Source: Larkinella soli (GTDB lineage: Bacteria > Bacteroidota > Bacteroidia > Cytophagales > Spirosomataceae). From it: DNA of 64,000 bases. Position 1 is the stretch's first letter, and each line of letters begins with the position of its first letter. This document shows, piece after piece, positions 30,237 through 40,136 of the stretch. A program made the position numbers and the translations under genes. The stretch is from positions 186,001-250,000 of the forward strand of contig NZ_QTJY01000008.1 of NCBI RefSeq assembly GCF_003703975.1, in the 5' to 3' direction. A model generated the notes under the pieces. It did no database searches, was not told where the DNA came from, and saw only the letters and a program-made list of their open reading frames with translations.

Positions 30237-33137
30237 ATGCGCCTGCTTCCGATTCCCCTGTTCGCCCTGCTCCTTTCGTTGTTCTCGGGAAACATCCCCC
30301 CGGCCGCCCCGCCGGATCGCCGTCCGGGACTCCGGACGGCGGCTCTTTCCGAAGCGGTGTTCCGAAAGCCGCCCATGCGTTACGGCATCCGGTGCTGGTG
30401 GTGGTGGCTGAACGGCAACGTGACCAAAGAAGCCATCACCCGCGATCTGGAGGCCATGAAAGCCAAAGGCTTCAGCGGGGCCTGTATCTTCGACGCGGGC
30501 GGGGCCGAGCAGCGCGGCAACGCCCAGGTGCCGGAAGGGCCGATGTTCGGCAGTCCGGCCTGGCGGGAACTGTATCTCCACGCCGTGCGCGAAGCCGACC
30601 GCCTGGGTCTGGTCCTGAGCCTGAGCATTCAGAGCGGCTGGAATCTGGGCGGCCCGGACATTACGCCCGCCGAAGCCGCCAAACATCTGACCTGGTCGGA
30701 GACGAAGGTGACCGGCCCGACGACTTTCCGGCAGGCCCTCCCTCAGCCGAAAACCACCGATGACTACTACCGTGATATTGCCGTGCTGGCCCTTCCGGCC
30801 AAAGCCACCTCCCGCCCGCCCGTCCGCGACCTGGCGGCCAAGGCCGTTTTCAGGGAACTGGGCGGCTCCGCCCCCGACACCCGCTACCTGCTGACCGATG
30901 TGCCCGCAACGCCGGGTGAGGAGGATGCCACGGTTGCCCAGGTGCAGAACCTCAGCGGTCGGATGAACGCCGGGGGAGTGCTCGAATGGATGGTCCCGGC
31001 GGGCGAGTGGGTGATCCTGCGGTTCGGCTACACGCCGACCGAAGCGGAGGTTTCGACCTCCAGCGGAAAGTGGCAGGGCCGTGTGCTGGACCCGCTGAAC
31101 GCCCCGATTTTCAACCGGTATTGGGATACGCACGTCGAACCCCTGCTGACGATGATCGGACCGATGGCGGGGAAAACCCTCCGTTACCTCCAGACCGACA
31201 GCTGGGAAGCCGGGGGCTGCAACTGGACCGAACGGTTTGCGGAAGAATTCCGGAAACGGCGCGGCTACGACCCGATCGACTTCCTGCCCGTCGTGTCCGG
31301 GCGGATCATCGGGAACCGCGACGTCACTAACCGCTTCCTGGCCGACCTGCGCAAGACGGTCAGCGACTGCGTGGCCGAAAACCACTACGGCGTCTTTGCC
31401 GAACGGGCCCGGCGCTTCGGCATCGGCCTGCAACCCGAGTCGGCCGGACCGCACGCGGGTCCGTTCGACGGTCTGAAGAATTACGGGTACAGCGACATCA
31501 TGATGAGCGAGTTCTGGTCGCCCTCGCCCCACCGCCCGACGCCCGTCAACCGGTTTTTCGTTAAACAGGCCGCCAGTGCGGCTCACATCTACAACAAACC
31601 GCTGGTGGGCGCCGAGTCGTTCACGACCATCGGCCCGCACTGGAACGACGTCATCTGGGCGGACATGAAGCCGAGCGTCGACCACGAGTTCTGCGCCGGC
31701 CTGAACCTGGTGTATCTGCACACCTTCACCTGTTCCCCGAAGGAAATGGGCCAGCCGGGGCAGGAATACTTCGCCGGAACGCACTTCAACCCCAATGTGA
31801 CCTGGTGGGAAATGGCCGATGGTTTCATCGACTACCTCAAACGCTGTCACTACCTGCTCCAGCAGGGCGAGTCGGTGTCCGACGTGCTGTATTACTACGG
31901 CGACCACGTCCCGAACGTCGCCCGCCAGAAAGCCGACGACCCCGCCGGGTCACTGCCCGGTTTCGACTACGATGTGATCAACGAAGACCGGCTGAAGGCG
32001 CTGAGTGTGCGGAACGGCAGAATTACGCTTCCCCACGGGCTCTCCTACCGGGTGCTGGTGCTGCCCGACCACAAGATCCTTTCACTGACCGCGCTCGAAA
32101 AAGTGGAGCAGCTTGTCCAGGCCGGGGCCACCGTGATCGGGCCTAAACCGGAGTCCACAGCCGGCCTGACGGGTTTTCCGGCGAGTGAATCCCGGCGACA
32201 GGCCCTCGCCGACGCCCTCTGGGGAACGGAGGAAAAACCCGCCGGCGACCGAAAAGTCGGGGCCGGGCGGGTCGTCTGGGGCATGAAAGCCCGGCCGTTT
32301 TTATTGTCCACCGGTTTAAAACCGGATTTTGAAGCGACCGGCGGCCAACCGGCGCAGGCATTCGATTACCTGCACAAAAAGCTGGGCGGCACGGATTATT
32401 ATTTCGTCAGCAACCAGAACCCGGAACCCGTGCGTCTGACGGCGACGTTCCGGGTCAGCGGCAAACAGCCCGAACTTTGGGATGCGGTTACGGGCGAGGT
32501 GCGGCCCGCCAAAGCCTTCCGGCAGGCCGACGGCCGGACCGTCTTGCCGCTGGAACTCAACCCCAACGGCTCGGTTTTCGTGGTATTCCGCAAGCCGATA
32601 CCGGCTTCTCAGCAGGGTATCGCTCCCGCCAACCACCCCGAATTTGAACCCATGACGACCCTGAGCGGACCCTGGCAGGTCGACTTTGACCCGAAATGGA
32701 CCGGGGGAGGGCCGGCTTCCGTCCGGTTCGATCAACTGGTCAGCTGGACCGACCGGCCCGAAGAAGGAATAAAATATTATTCAGGAAAAGCCGTCTACCG
32801 CCAGACCTTCGACGCCCCGGCCGCCCCCAAAACCGGCCGGCTTTTCCTCGACCTGGGGACGGTGAAGGATGTGGGCCTCGCCCGCATCCGGCTGAACGGC
32901 AAAGACCTCGGCATCGTCTGGGCACCGCCCTTCCGGGTGGCCCTGGACGGCGTGATTCAGCCGAAGGGAAACCGGCTGGAAGTCGAAGTGATCAACACCT
33001 GGCGGAACCGGCTCGTCGGGGACCGGGGTAAACCGCAGGACCAGCGCCTGACCCGCACCAACATCACCATCCGCAGGGAGTGGGAATTGCTGCCCTCCGG
33101 CCTGCTCGGCCCGGTGCAGCTTGTGGTGGCCCGGTAG
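30237..33137 (+). CDS. GH106-family alpha-L-rhamnosidase-like hydrolase (copy 2)
   Basis: A 966-residue exported protein with a signal peptide of about 20 residues. GH106 signatures are YGIRCWWWWLNGNVTKEAI, LSIQSGWNLGGP and LQTDSWEAGGCNW in the catalytic barrel. A C-terminal beta-sandwich holds GRLFLDLGTVKDVGLARIRL. It follows the rhamnose aldolase gene in the same direction 142 bp downstream, which supports rhamnose release as its job. The catalytic pair is inferred by family resemblance. It differs clearly in length and sequence from the copies at 5751-9074 and 51915-54767, so these are old paralogs rather than recent duplicates. Confidence 0.85.
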   Translation: MRLLPIPLFALLLSLFSGNIPPAAPPDRRPGLRTAALSEAVFRKPPMRYGIRCWWWWLNGNVTKEAITRDLEAMKAKGFSGACIFDAGGAEQRGNAQVPEGPMFGSPAWRELYLHAVREADRLGLVLSLSIQSGWNLGGPDITPAEAAKHLTWSETKVTGPTTFRQALPQPKTTDDYYRDIAVLALPAKATSRPPVRDLAAKAVFRELGGSAPDTRYLLTDVPATPGEEDATVAQVQNLSGRMNAGGVLEWMVPAGEWVILRFGYTPTEAEVSTSSGKWQGRVLDPLNAPIFNRYWDTHVEPLLTMIGPMAGKTLRYLQTDSWEAGGCNWTERFAEEFRKRRGYDPIDFLPVVSGRIIGNRDVTNRFLADLRKTVSDCVAENHYGVFAERARRFGIGLQPESAGPHAGPFDGLKNYGYSDIMMSEFWSPSPHRPTPVNRFFVKQAASAAHIYNKPLVGAESFTTIGPHWNDVIWADMKPSVDHEFCAGLNLVYLHTFTCSPKEMGQPGQEYFAGTHFNPNVTWWEMADGFIDYLKRCHYLLQQGESVSDVLYYYGDHVPNVARQKADDPAGSLPGFDYDVINEDRLKALSVRNGRITLPHGLSYRVLVLPDHKILSLTALEKVEQLVQAGATVIGPKPESTAGLTGFPASESRRQALADALWGTEEKPAGDRKVGAGRVVWGMKARPFLLSTGLKPDFEATGGQPAQAFDYLHKKLGGTDYYFVSNQNPEPVRLTATFRVSGKQPELWDAVTGEVRPAKAFRQADGRTVLPLELNPNGSVFVVFRKPIPASQQGIAPANHPEFEPMTTLSGPWQVDFDPKWTGGGPASVRFDQLVSWTDRPEEGIKYYSGKAVYRQTFDAPAAPKTGRLFLDLGTVKDVGLARIRLNGKDLGIVWAPPFRVALDGVIQPKGNRLEVEVINTWRNRLVGDRGKPQDQRLTRTNITIRREWELLPSGLLGPVQLVVAR

Positions 33138-33173
33138 GCGGTTTTCGGCGCAAGAGAAACGCCTTGCCTTCTT

Positions 33174-34319
33174 TCAGAGGGAAGAATATAACGGCCGTCG
33201 GTGGAGGATCAGCTTGGTGGTTTTGGCCAGATAGGCTTCTTCGGCCTGTTCCCAGTAGGCCAGGAGAGTAGTTACCTTCTGGGGTTGGAACCCCTTGTGC
33301 ATCATGAGGTCCAGCGCTTTCGGGATATCCCGGAGCGGATGCGAAATCCCTACTTTCAGGGTGGCGCTTTTGAGATACATCTCCCACAAGGGCAGGGGCG
33401 TTCCGCTCCGGAAAAAGAACCCGGTGCTCGTGCAGGTCCCGCCGAAGGCCAGCGATTTGATGGCATACTGAAGGCGACGGACGGAGTTACTGGCATCGAC
33501 AGTTACCGGGTAGCCATCTTTGAGCAGTGGCACGTTGCTTTTAAACAGGACCGACCCCTCCGGCACCTCCACGGCGTTGGCTCCAAACGATTCGGCAATT
33601 TCCAGCCTTTCCCGGTCATGATCGACGTAATCGACCTGGGCGGACCCCAGCGCCTTTGCCATCCCGACCGCATACAACCCAATGCTTTTGCAGGAACCGC
33701 CCATCACCAGCACCGGGGATTTTTCTCCGTTTTCCAGGAACGGGCCGACGGTTCGATACGCATCGGTTATATTATCACTCAGGGAGGCTGCATGGAGCGG
33801 GTCGACCCCGGCGGGAAGGCGCGTCAGCATACGATCCGCAAACGGAACCAGCACGTAATCACTGACCATACCGCCCCATCCGCCGGTAGCCTCCCCAAAC
33901 CCGTAAGCCGCCACCGGCGTCGGATGCGGGTTGTTCCGACAATGGGAATACAGGTGGTCACTGCAAACGGGACAGGTCCCACAGGAAATGGCCCACGGAA
34001 CTACTACTACATCCCCCTTTTGAAATCGGGTAACGGCCTCGCCCGTCTCCACCACTTCCGCGATGCATTCATGCCCAACCGGGATCGGGCCTTGAAAGGG
34101 GCGCTTTCCGAAGACGGACAGGACTTTCGGGTCGAGAAAATGAACGGCTACTCCGATCCGGATCGCCCGGGTGTAGTTATGAAACAGAAAAACGCTGTCG
34201 CCGTCGCACCGGCCCGCCACGAACGGCCGGACAATGGCCGCATCGGGTGATTTGATGGTCGGTTCCGCGGCTTCCTGCCATTTTACTGTTTCCTTGCGGA
34301 GGAAGGTGAGTTGTTTCAT
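33174..34319 (-). CDS. Zinc-dependent dehydrogenase (MDR family)
   Basis: A 381-residue medium-chain dehydrogenase. It has VGHECIAEVVETG for catalytic zinc and proton relay. The structural cysteines lie in SCGTCPVCSDHLYSHC. A modified nucleotide motif, VMGGSCKSIGLYAVG, replaces the usual GxGxxG. The N-terminal 45 residues (MKQLTFLRKETVKWQEAAEP) match the glucose dehydrogenase-like subgroup. The ATG at 34319 is chosen because the extension above it is unlike the family. The substrate is unknown. It is convergent with GH106 copy 2 (36 bp) and divergent from the Wzi-like gene. Confidence 0.82.
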   Translation of the reverse strand: MKQLTFLRKETVKWQEAAEPTIKSPDAAIVRPFVAGRCDGDSVFLFHNYTRAIRIGVAVHFLDPKVLSVFGKRPFQGPIPVGHECIAEVVETGEAVTRFQKGDVVVVPWAISCGTCPVCSDHLYSHCRNNPHPTPVAAYGFGEATGGWGGMVSDYVLVPFADRMLTRLPAGVDPLHAASLSDNITDAYRTVGPFLENGEKSPVLVMGGSCKSIGLYAVGMAKALGSAQVDYVDHDRERLEIAESFGANAVEVPEGSVLFKSNVPLLKDGYPVTVDASNSVRRLQYAIKSLAFGGTCTSTGFFFRSGTPLPLWEMYLKSATLKVGISHPLRDIPKALDLMMHKGFQPQKVTTLLAYWEQAEEAYLAKTTKLILHRRPLYSSL

Positions 34320-34601
34320 AAGTGACTGGTATAAAGCAGTGGCTTCCACGACGAATTCGGTCGGCGGACCAGCCGGGGACACCGCCGTCAGCGTGCCGGA
34401 AGATAACTGAAATACATCATATCAGCATTTCGTGTGGATATTTGCAAGGCTCCGATCCAAAGCCGGATCCTCCTGTTCAGCAAGCGCAGACAGGAAAGTC
34501 CGGCCGGGGGTGGGTCGATACCGGGCGGTGCCGGGAAAAGGCCCGGCCGGATTTTGAGCAGAAACGGTGCGGTATTACTTTGGTGAAAGATCACGGTCGT
34601 T

Positions 34602-36104
34602 ATGGCTTTTCCGATTCGGACTTTATGGGGAACAGGCTGCCTGCTGGCGACCGTCCTGCTTTCGCCCACCCTCAGCCGCGGGCAGGCGCCCGGGTCCGAA
34701 CGGCCCGTCTCGATCGAGGCCGAAGCCGGCGGGTTTGCCGCTAATACGAAAACGCTTCCCTTCTGGCTGCGGTCCAACCGGTTCGGCATCGTTCCGGCCA
34801 CCGCTCCGGCGGCCACCTTCCGGGCCGGTGCCTACAGGAATTACACCCGGCCCGACTCGGCTTCGGTCCGGCCCCGGCGGTTCGATTGGGGATTCGGTTT
34901 TCAGACGGTTGCCAACCTCGGGGCCTCCGCCCGCCTGCTGCTGCCGGAGGCTTATGTTAAGGTGAAATACCGGGCGCTGGAGTTCTCCGGCGGACGCCGG
35001 CGCGAACTGATCGGGCTGGGCGATTCGACGCTGTCGTCGGGTTTTATCATCGGCTCCGGCAATGCGCTGCCGATTCCCAAGATTCAACTGGCTACCCTGG
35101 GGTATGTGCCGCTGCGGTTTCTCAGGAATTTCATTTCCATTAAAGCCGCTTTTGCTCACGGCTGGTTCAATGTGCCGTATATTCAGGGGGTGCATCTCCA
35201 CCAGAAGTACCTGTATTTCAGGCTGGGGCAGCCGGGCCGCAGGGTCAATTTCCAGTTTGGGCTGAACCACCAGGTGCAGTGGGGCGGCCACGCCGATTAC
35301 CTGAAAGGCTCCTCCGTCGCCGTCGACGGCCGGCTTCCCTCCTCTTTCAAATATTTCGGCCACGTCATTCTGGCGACCATTCCCAACAACTGGGGCACGG
35401 GGGATTATTCCAGTTTCGACGGGGATTACCGGGTCGGCAACCACCTTGGAAGCTGGGATTTTGCGGTGGAAATTGCCGCCCCCGGAGCGCAGATGCTGGT
35501 GTATCATCAGCACCCGTTCGAGGATGTATCCGGCCTGATTTTCAAGAACATTCCGGACGGGCTGACGGGATTCAGCTGGTCCCGGAAGGCGGCAGCGGCT
35601 TCCTCAGGCTTCGGTTTGCAACGGGTGGTGGTTGAAGTGCTGAGTACGATGGACCAGAGCGGTGCCACCTTCTGGATTCCCGGTTCGAGTTATCAGGGGG
35701 CGGATAATTATTTCAACCACGGGCAATACCGGGAAGGATGGTCGTATTTCGGGCGGACGATCGGCACGCCCTTCATTGCCCCACGGGCGGACCTGAAACG
35801 GGACGTCCGCGAAAACCCGGGGGGCGGTTTTTTCCCCAACAACCGGATCAATGCCGGATATGTAGGACTGGAAGGTCGGCTGAGCCGCGTAATCTGGACG
35901 GCCCGGGCGTCCTGGAGCCGCCATTTCGGCAACTATACTGTGCCTTATACCACCCCGCTCAACCAGTTTTCCGCGCTGGTTTCGGCGCAGGTTCCCCTGT
36001 TCAGCCGGCAACGGACCTTCCTGAACGCGTCCGTCGCCTTCGACCGGGGCGACCTTCTCCCCACCTCGACCGGCGGCTTTCTCAGCGTTCGGAAGACCTT
36101 TTAG
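34602..36104 (+). CDS. Wzi-like capsule-assembly outer-membrane protein
   Basis: A 500-residue beta-barrel protein with a signal peptide ending near LSRGQ. It has Wzi-family features: LPFWLRSNRFGIVP near the N-terminus, repeated amphipathic strands, and a closing FLSVRKTF with terminal aromatic. Wzi proteins help attach capsular or exopolysaccharide to the cell surface. No capsule biosynthesis genes are adjacent, so the partner polysaccharide is unknown. Upstream, TTACTTTG (one mismatch to TAnnTTTG) lies about 27 bp before the ATG. Confidence 0.75.
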   Translation: MAFPIRTLWGTGCLLATVLLSPTLSRGQAPGSERPVSIEAEAGGFAANTKTLPFWLRSNRFGIVPATAPAATFRAGAYRNYTRPDSASVRPRRFDWGFGFQTVANLGASARLLLPEAYVKVKYRALEFSGGRRRELIGLGDSTLSSGFIIGSGNALPIPKIQLATLGYVPLRFLRNFISIKAAFAHGWFNVPYIQGVHLHQKYLYFRLGQPGRRVNFQFGLNHQVQWGGHADYLKGSSVAVDGRLPSSFKYFGHVILATIPNNWGTGDYSSFDGDYRVGNHLGSWDFAVEIAAPGAQMLVYHQHPFEDVSGLIFKNIPDGLTGFSWSRKAAAASSGFGLQRVVVEVLSTMDQSGATFWIPGSSYQGADNYFNHGQYREGWSYFGRTIGTPFIAPRADLKRDVRENPGGGFFPNNRINAGYVGLEGRLSRVIWTARASWSRHFGNYTVPYTTPLNQFSALVSAQVPLFSRQRTFLNASVAFDRGDLLPTSTGGFLSVRKTF

Positions 36105-36109
36105 ACTTG

Positions 36110-36265
36110 TTTGGGAAGGGATTTGTCATCTCGACGCAGAAGGGGGTCTCGAATCTGGGCGGCTTTTACTCCCAACCGCACCGGCAGACCTGCCTTTAGA
36201 AGTGGTTTGAGGCAGCGATTTTGTCCTTCCGGGTGGTTTGTCATCCCGAGGAACGAGGTGCGCCA
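36110..36265. repeat. Second interspersed repeat-like stretch (TTTGTCATCYCGA)
   Basis: The motif TTTGTCATCTCGACG near 36122 and TTTGTCATCCCGAGG near 36237 frame a ~100-bp non-coding stretch with no good reading frame. Similar GTCATCYCGA sequences are remembered as common intergenic repeats in Bacteroidota genomes, so this may be a second repeat family beside the palindromic repeat. With the next feature it fills the 320-bp gap between genes ending at 36104 and 36425. Confidence 0.4.
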
Positions 36266-36367
36266 GACCACCCCCAACCCCCTCCTTGCTAAGGAGGGGG
36301 AGAGCGCTGCCTTGTATAACAATCTGCGGAGCCCCCTCCTTAGCAAGGAGGGGGCCGGGGGGTGGTC
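36266..36367. repeat. Intergenic palindromic repeat, copy 2
   Basis: A 102-bp element nearly identical to 26564-26666, with the same terminal inverted repeats and the same centre. The second palindrome reads CTCCTTAGCAAGGAG instead of CTCCTTGCTAAGGAG. It lies between the convergent Wzi-like and NTF2-like genes. Confidence 0.9.
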
Positions 36368-36424
36368 GGCGGCCCGGCAAACCGGTCAGAAAAGCATTTT
36401 TCTTTTCGACCAATCTGTTAAAGA

Positions 36425-36862
36425 TCAGATTTTTACGGCCTGACGGGCCAGCAGTCTCCAGTCGCCTTTCTGTTTGACGAAGACGAGCAGCACGGCCAGT
36501 TTCGCCTGGCCCGGAACGCCTTTATTGTTGGTTTCGGCCATCAGTTTATGGCGCACCATCGCCGTGTTGTCGATGATGGAAACCGACTGTTCGGACAGGT
36601 CGATGGTTTTGAAATCGTTGTCTCCGCTCAGCAGGGCCTTCATGAAGGCGGATTTGTCTTCGATCAGTCCGTTGGAGTGGCCGTAGCTCAACTGATCGGC
36701 GGCAATGGCGTCGAGCGAGGTCTGGGTCGGATCGATCATGGCTTTCCGCAGCTTCTCGACGGCACCCTCGACGGCCTGTTTTTCGTCTTTTTTACCGGGT
36801 CCGGCGGCCGCCAGGGATCCGGAAACCACCAGCGCGAGCGCGAGTAACTTCAACATTTTCAT
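36425..36862 (-). CDS. Secreted NTF2-like (DUF4440) protein
   Basis: A 145-residue protein with a signal peptide (MKMLKLLALALVVSGSLAAA). A SnoaL/NTF2-like fold domain follows, with an initial helix (EKLRKAMIDPTQTSLDAIAADQLSYGHSNG in part) and a C-terminal strand pair ending WRLLARQAVKI. Such domains form cone-shaped pockets and bind or isomerise small molecules. No catalytic residue can be assigned here. It lies 66 bp upstream, on its own strand, of... nothing transcribed into it: the neighbouring GH95 gene starts further along the same strand at 39487, so the two may share a transcript. Confidence 0.75.
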   Translation of the reverse strand: MKMLKLLALALVVSGSLAAAGPGKKDEKQAVEGAVEKLRKAMIDPTQTSLDAIAADQLSYGHSNGLIEDKSAFMKALLSGDNDFKTIDLSEQSVSIIDNTAMVRHKLMAETNNKGVPGQAKLAVLLVFVKQKGDWRLLARQAVKI

Positions 36863-36928
36863 ACGAAATGGTTTTAACAGGGTTTGGAATCAGGAAGCCG
36901 CAAGTTAAGGCATTGCCCGAATTTTCCA

Positions 36929-39487
36929 TCATTTCGCCCCCACCAGCACGTATTCTTTCCCCGCCTGGGTCGCAAAGTCGTAGACCATCGCCCTCCCGCC
37001 GGCGGTTTCCGGCGTTGCGGTACGGTAGCGGTTTTCCGGAAGAGCATAAAAGGGATTCGGATTGTTGCCCCGGGCCGCCTGGAGCCGGACGTTCGACTCG
37101 CCTTTAAGACCCGAAGGCACCCGCAGGCGACAGTTGCCGCCCAGCGCCGAGCGTATTACGACGCGGGTCAGTCTGCCCTCTTTCCAACTCATATCCAGCT
37201 CATAGCCGCCCCGGGCTTTCAGCCCTTTCACCTCTCCGTTCGCCCAGGTGTCGGGCCGGGCCGGCAGCAGGTGGATCAGGCCGTCGTGGCTCTGAAGCAG
37301 CATTTCACCAATGCCGGACGTGCCCCCGAAGTTCCCGTCGATCTGGAAGGGCGGGTGGGCGCAGAGCAGGTTCGGGTAGGTCCCTCCGGCGTTGGCGTAG
37401 TTGGTGCCTTCCATGCCGGTCAGCCGCAGCAGTTCGCGCAGGAGTTTGTAGGCATGATTGCCGTCGTGCAGACGCGCCCAGAAGTTGATCTTCCAGGATT
37501 TGGACCATCCGGTACCGCCGTCGCCCCGCAGTTCCAGCGACTTCCGGGCGGCTTCAGCCAACCGGGGCGTCGTCAGCGGGGATACTTCCCGGCCCGGATG
37601 CAGCACATACAGGTGCGAAACGTGCCGATGCTGGGGGTCCTGATCCTCCCAGTCCTTAAACCACTCCTGCAGGTTGCCTTTCCGGCCAATCTGGAGCGGG
37701 AACAGGCTGCTTTTCTTTTCCGCCAACAGCTTCCGGAACTCCGCATCGACGCCCAGCCGATCGGAAGCCTCGATCACGTTGGTGAACAGGTCCCAGATCA
37801 AGCCCAGGTCCATGGTAGTCGCCACGGAAACCGACTCTTTTTCCCCTTTTTCCGTCACGAAAATATTCTCCGGTGAAGTCGCCGGTGCCGTAACCAGACG
37901 GCCCTGCCGGTCTTCCACCAGCCAGTCGAGACAGAAAAGGGCTGCCTCCTTCATCAGCGGATACGCGTAGGTTTGCAGGTATCGGCGGTCGCCCGTAAAC
38001 CGGTAATGGTCGTAGAGATGCTGACAGAGCCACGGCCCGCCCAGCGCCCAGTTGGCCCAGGAGGGACTGCCCTTGCCCCGGTCTCCGACCGGATTGGAGG
38101 TTCCCCAGAGGTCGGAGTTGTGGTGGACGGTCCAGCCGCGGGCATTGTAAAAATGCTTTGTCGTTTCGCGGCCGGTGGCGGCCATGTAGCCGATCCAGTC
38201 GAGAAAAGGCGTGTGCAGTTCCGACAGGTTGGTCATCTCGGCCAGCCAGTAGTTCATCTGGGCGTTGATGTTGGTCGTAAAGTTGCTGCTCCAGGGCGGG
38301 CGCACCATCGGGTTCCAGATACCCTGGAGGTTAGCGGGGGTGCCGCCGGGCCGCGAACTGGAGATGAGCAGATACCGGCCGAACTGAAAATACAGGCTTT
38401 CCAGCGCCGGGTCGGCGGCCCCTTCGGCATACCGCATCAGCCGCTGGTCGGTCGGCAGGGCGGTATTGCCGTTGTCGGACGGCCCGCCCAGCGACAGGCT
38501 CATCCGGTTAAAATACGTCCGGTAGTCGGCCAGGTGATCCCGGTGCAGACCGTCGAATGGTTTTGTCAGGGCTTTGCTCAGGTAGTTTTCAGCCAGTCTT
38601 CTTTCATCCTTCCCGTCCCGGTCGGGGCATTTGTCGAAGCCGTTGAAGCTGGTGGCGGCCGTCATCAGCAACACCGCTTCCGATGCATTCTGAATTTGAA
38701 TCCCGGCGGTATCGGCCGATACGGTTCCGTCCGTCGTCCCGACCCGGATACGCCAGTCGAACCGCATCCCCCGACAGCCGGCCGAATCTTCATAGAAAAC
38801 CGGCCTCGGGTTGTAGTTGACATAGTTCGGATCACTGTGGGCGGGTGCTTTCCCCCGGACGATCAGCTGGTTCTGACCCGACGCGGTTTTGGTGAGCGGG
38901 TGCGGGCTGCGGGCGGCCGCCGTCAGGTTGAGGGCCCCCTTCCGGTCGGCCGTCAGGCGAAGCACGATCACCTGATCGGGGGCCGACACGAACAGTTCCC
39001 GGGTATAGGTGACGCCGGCCACCTTAAACCGTGTGGTGGCGACGGCGCTGGAAACATCCAGACCGCGGTAGTAGTCGGTGGCTTCGCCGGAAAGGTTCTG
39101 TTTCAGGATCAGGTCGCCGAGCGGCTGGTAGGCTTCGGTATAGAGGCCCTGCATTTTCTGGGTCAGCGCGGCCGCCTGGGCATAGTCCTCGCGGAACAGA
39201 GCCGCCCGGATTTCCGGCAGGTGGCGGGCCGCATCGGGGTTGGGATTCCGGTTTACCGGCCCGCCCGACCAGAGCGACGACTCGTTTAGTTGGAGCAGTT
39301 CTTCGCCGGTGCGCCCGAAGGTCATCACGCCGAGCCGGCCGTTGCCGACGGGCAGGGCCTCATTCCAGTTGCGGGCGGGCTGCCGGTACCAGAGCGTGGT
39401 GGCCGGCGACGGATTTTGGGCAAAAACCGCCTGAACCGTCATCGAAACGATGACGATCCGGGCGGCTTGTTTCAACAGGTGGTACAT
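36929..39487 (-). CDS. GH95-family alpha-L-fucosidase/galactosidase-like hydrolase
   Basis: An 852-residue exported enzyme. The N-terminal beta-sandwich carries TLWYRQPARNWNEALPVGNG and LQLNESSLWSGGP. The (alpha/alpha)6 domain carries NLQGIWNP, NINAQMNYW (the asparagine pair that activates water in GH95) and QIDGNFGGTSGIGEML (the aspartate region). The family removes alpha-1,2-linked L-fucose or L-galactose from plant or host glycans. Fucose and galactose side chains also occur on rhamnogalacturonans and xyloglucan, so it fits the region. The substrate between the two sugars cannot be told by eye. Confidence 0.9.
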   Translation of the reverse strand: MYHLLKQAARIVIVSMTVQAVFAQNPSPATTLWYRQPARNWNEALPVGNGRLGVMTFGRTGEELLQLNESSLWSGGPVNRNPNPDAARHLPEIRAALFREDYAQAAALTQKMQGLYTEAYQPLGDLILKQNLSGEATDYYRGLDVSSAVATTRFKVAGVTYTRELFVSAPDQVIVLRLTADRKGALNLTAAARSPHPLTKTASGQNQLIVRGKAPAHSDPNYVNYNPRPVFYEDSAGCRGMRFDWRIRVGTTDGTVSADTAGIQIQNASEAVLLMTAATSFNGFDKCPDRDGKDERRLAENYLSKALTKPFDGLHRDHLADYRTYFNRMSLSLGGPSDNGNTALPTDQRLMRYAEGAADPALESLYFQFGRYLLISSSRPGGTPANLQGIWNPMVRPPWSSNFTTNINAQMNYWLAEMTNLSELHTPFLDWIGYMAATGRETTKHFYNARGWTVHHNSDLWGTSNPVGDRGKGSPSWANWALGGPWLCQHLYDHYRFTGDRRYLQTYAYPLMKEAALFCLDWLVEDRQGRLVTAPATSPENIFVTEKGEKESVSVATTMDLGLIWDLFTNVIEASDRLGVDAEFRKLLAEKKSSLFPLQIGRKGNLQEWFKDWEDQDPQHRHVSHLYVLHPGREVSPLTTPRLAEAARKSLELRGDGGTGWSKSWKINFWARLHDGNHAYKLLRELLRLTGMEGTNYANAGGTYPNLLCAHPPFQIDGNFGGTSGIGEMLLQSHDGLIHLLPARPDTWANGEVKGLKARGGYELDMSWKEGRLTRVVIRSALGGNCRLRVPSGLKGESNVRLQAARGNNPNPFYALPENRYRTATPETAGGRAMVYDFATQAGKEYVLVGAK

Positions 39488-39580
39488 ATCCTTTCCGTAT
39501 CGTTCAGGGAATTGGGGTTTACCTGATAAGAACCGTTCCTGAACGGCATACTCTCCGGAAAGAAAAAAGGGTGCTTTCGG

Positions 39581-40132
39581 CTATTTGACCAGTCGAATGG
39601 TCCGGGATTCGGCCCCGGCCTCGATCCGGTAAATATACACTCCCTCCAGCCAGAAGCCGGTGTTCAGCCGAAGGCTGTGCGGGCCGGCCTTCTCAGCCTC
39701 GGCACCACCCCAGGACCGCAGCACCCGACCCTGAAGATCAGTAACCGAATGGCGGGCGCGGGCCGTCCGGGGCAGCACGTACTCGATGCGGACCTGATCG
39801 ACAACGGGGTTCGGAAAGGCTTTCGCGGACAGATGCAGGCGGCCCTCCGCAGCCAAGTCATCGGGCACCTCGCCCACGGAAGCCCGGAATACCGAGCCGA
39901 AGCGGGCCGCAAAACCGGGCCGGAGCGCCACCGCCCTTCCAGCCAGATAGTCGGCTCTACCACCGGCATGAACCGTATTTGATGCGGAAAGGTACCCGGC
40001 ATCCCGGTGGTTGTCCTCCTGCCCGGGTTCGACCGGGTCCGCGATCTGCCGGTATTCTGCAAGCGATTGTGCGTGAGATACTATTCCACAAAAGCATAGA
40101 ACTAAGATCAAAAGGTTCTTCATTGTCGTCAT
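39581..40132 (-). CDS. Small secreted protein with type IX sorting domain
   Basis: A 183-residue protein with a signal peptide (MKNLLILVLCFCGIVSHAQ). A short three-strand repeat-like part (~45-90, HAGGRADYLAGRAVALRPGF) of the kind often next to sorting domains follows. The C-terminal T9SS type A sorting domain (~103-183) has AFPNPVVDQVRIEY and GVYIYRI motifs. There is no enzymatic domain. An ATG at 40123 would remove three residues and is equally good. It begins 4 bp after the stop of the upstream surface-protein gene, so the two are cotranscribed. It would be surface-anchored or released through the type IX system. Confidence 0.75.
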   Translation of the reverse strand: MTTMKNLLILVLCFCGIVSHAQSLAEYRQIADPVEPGQEDNHRDAGYLSASNTVHAGGRADYLAGRAVALRPGFAARFGSVFRASVGEVPDDLAAEGRLHLSAKAFPNPVVDQVRIEYVLPRTARARHSVTDLQGRVLRSWGGAEAEKAGPHSLRLNTGFWLEGVYIYRIEAGAESRTIRLVK

Positions 40133-40136
40133 GAAA

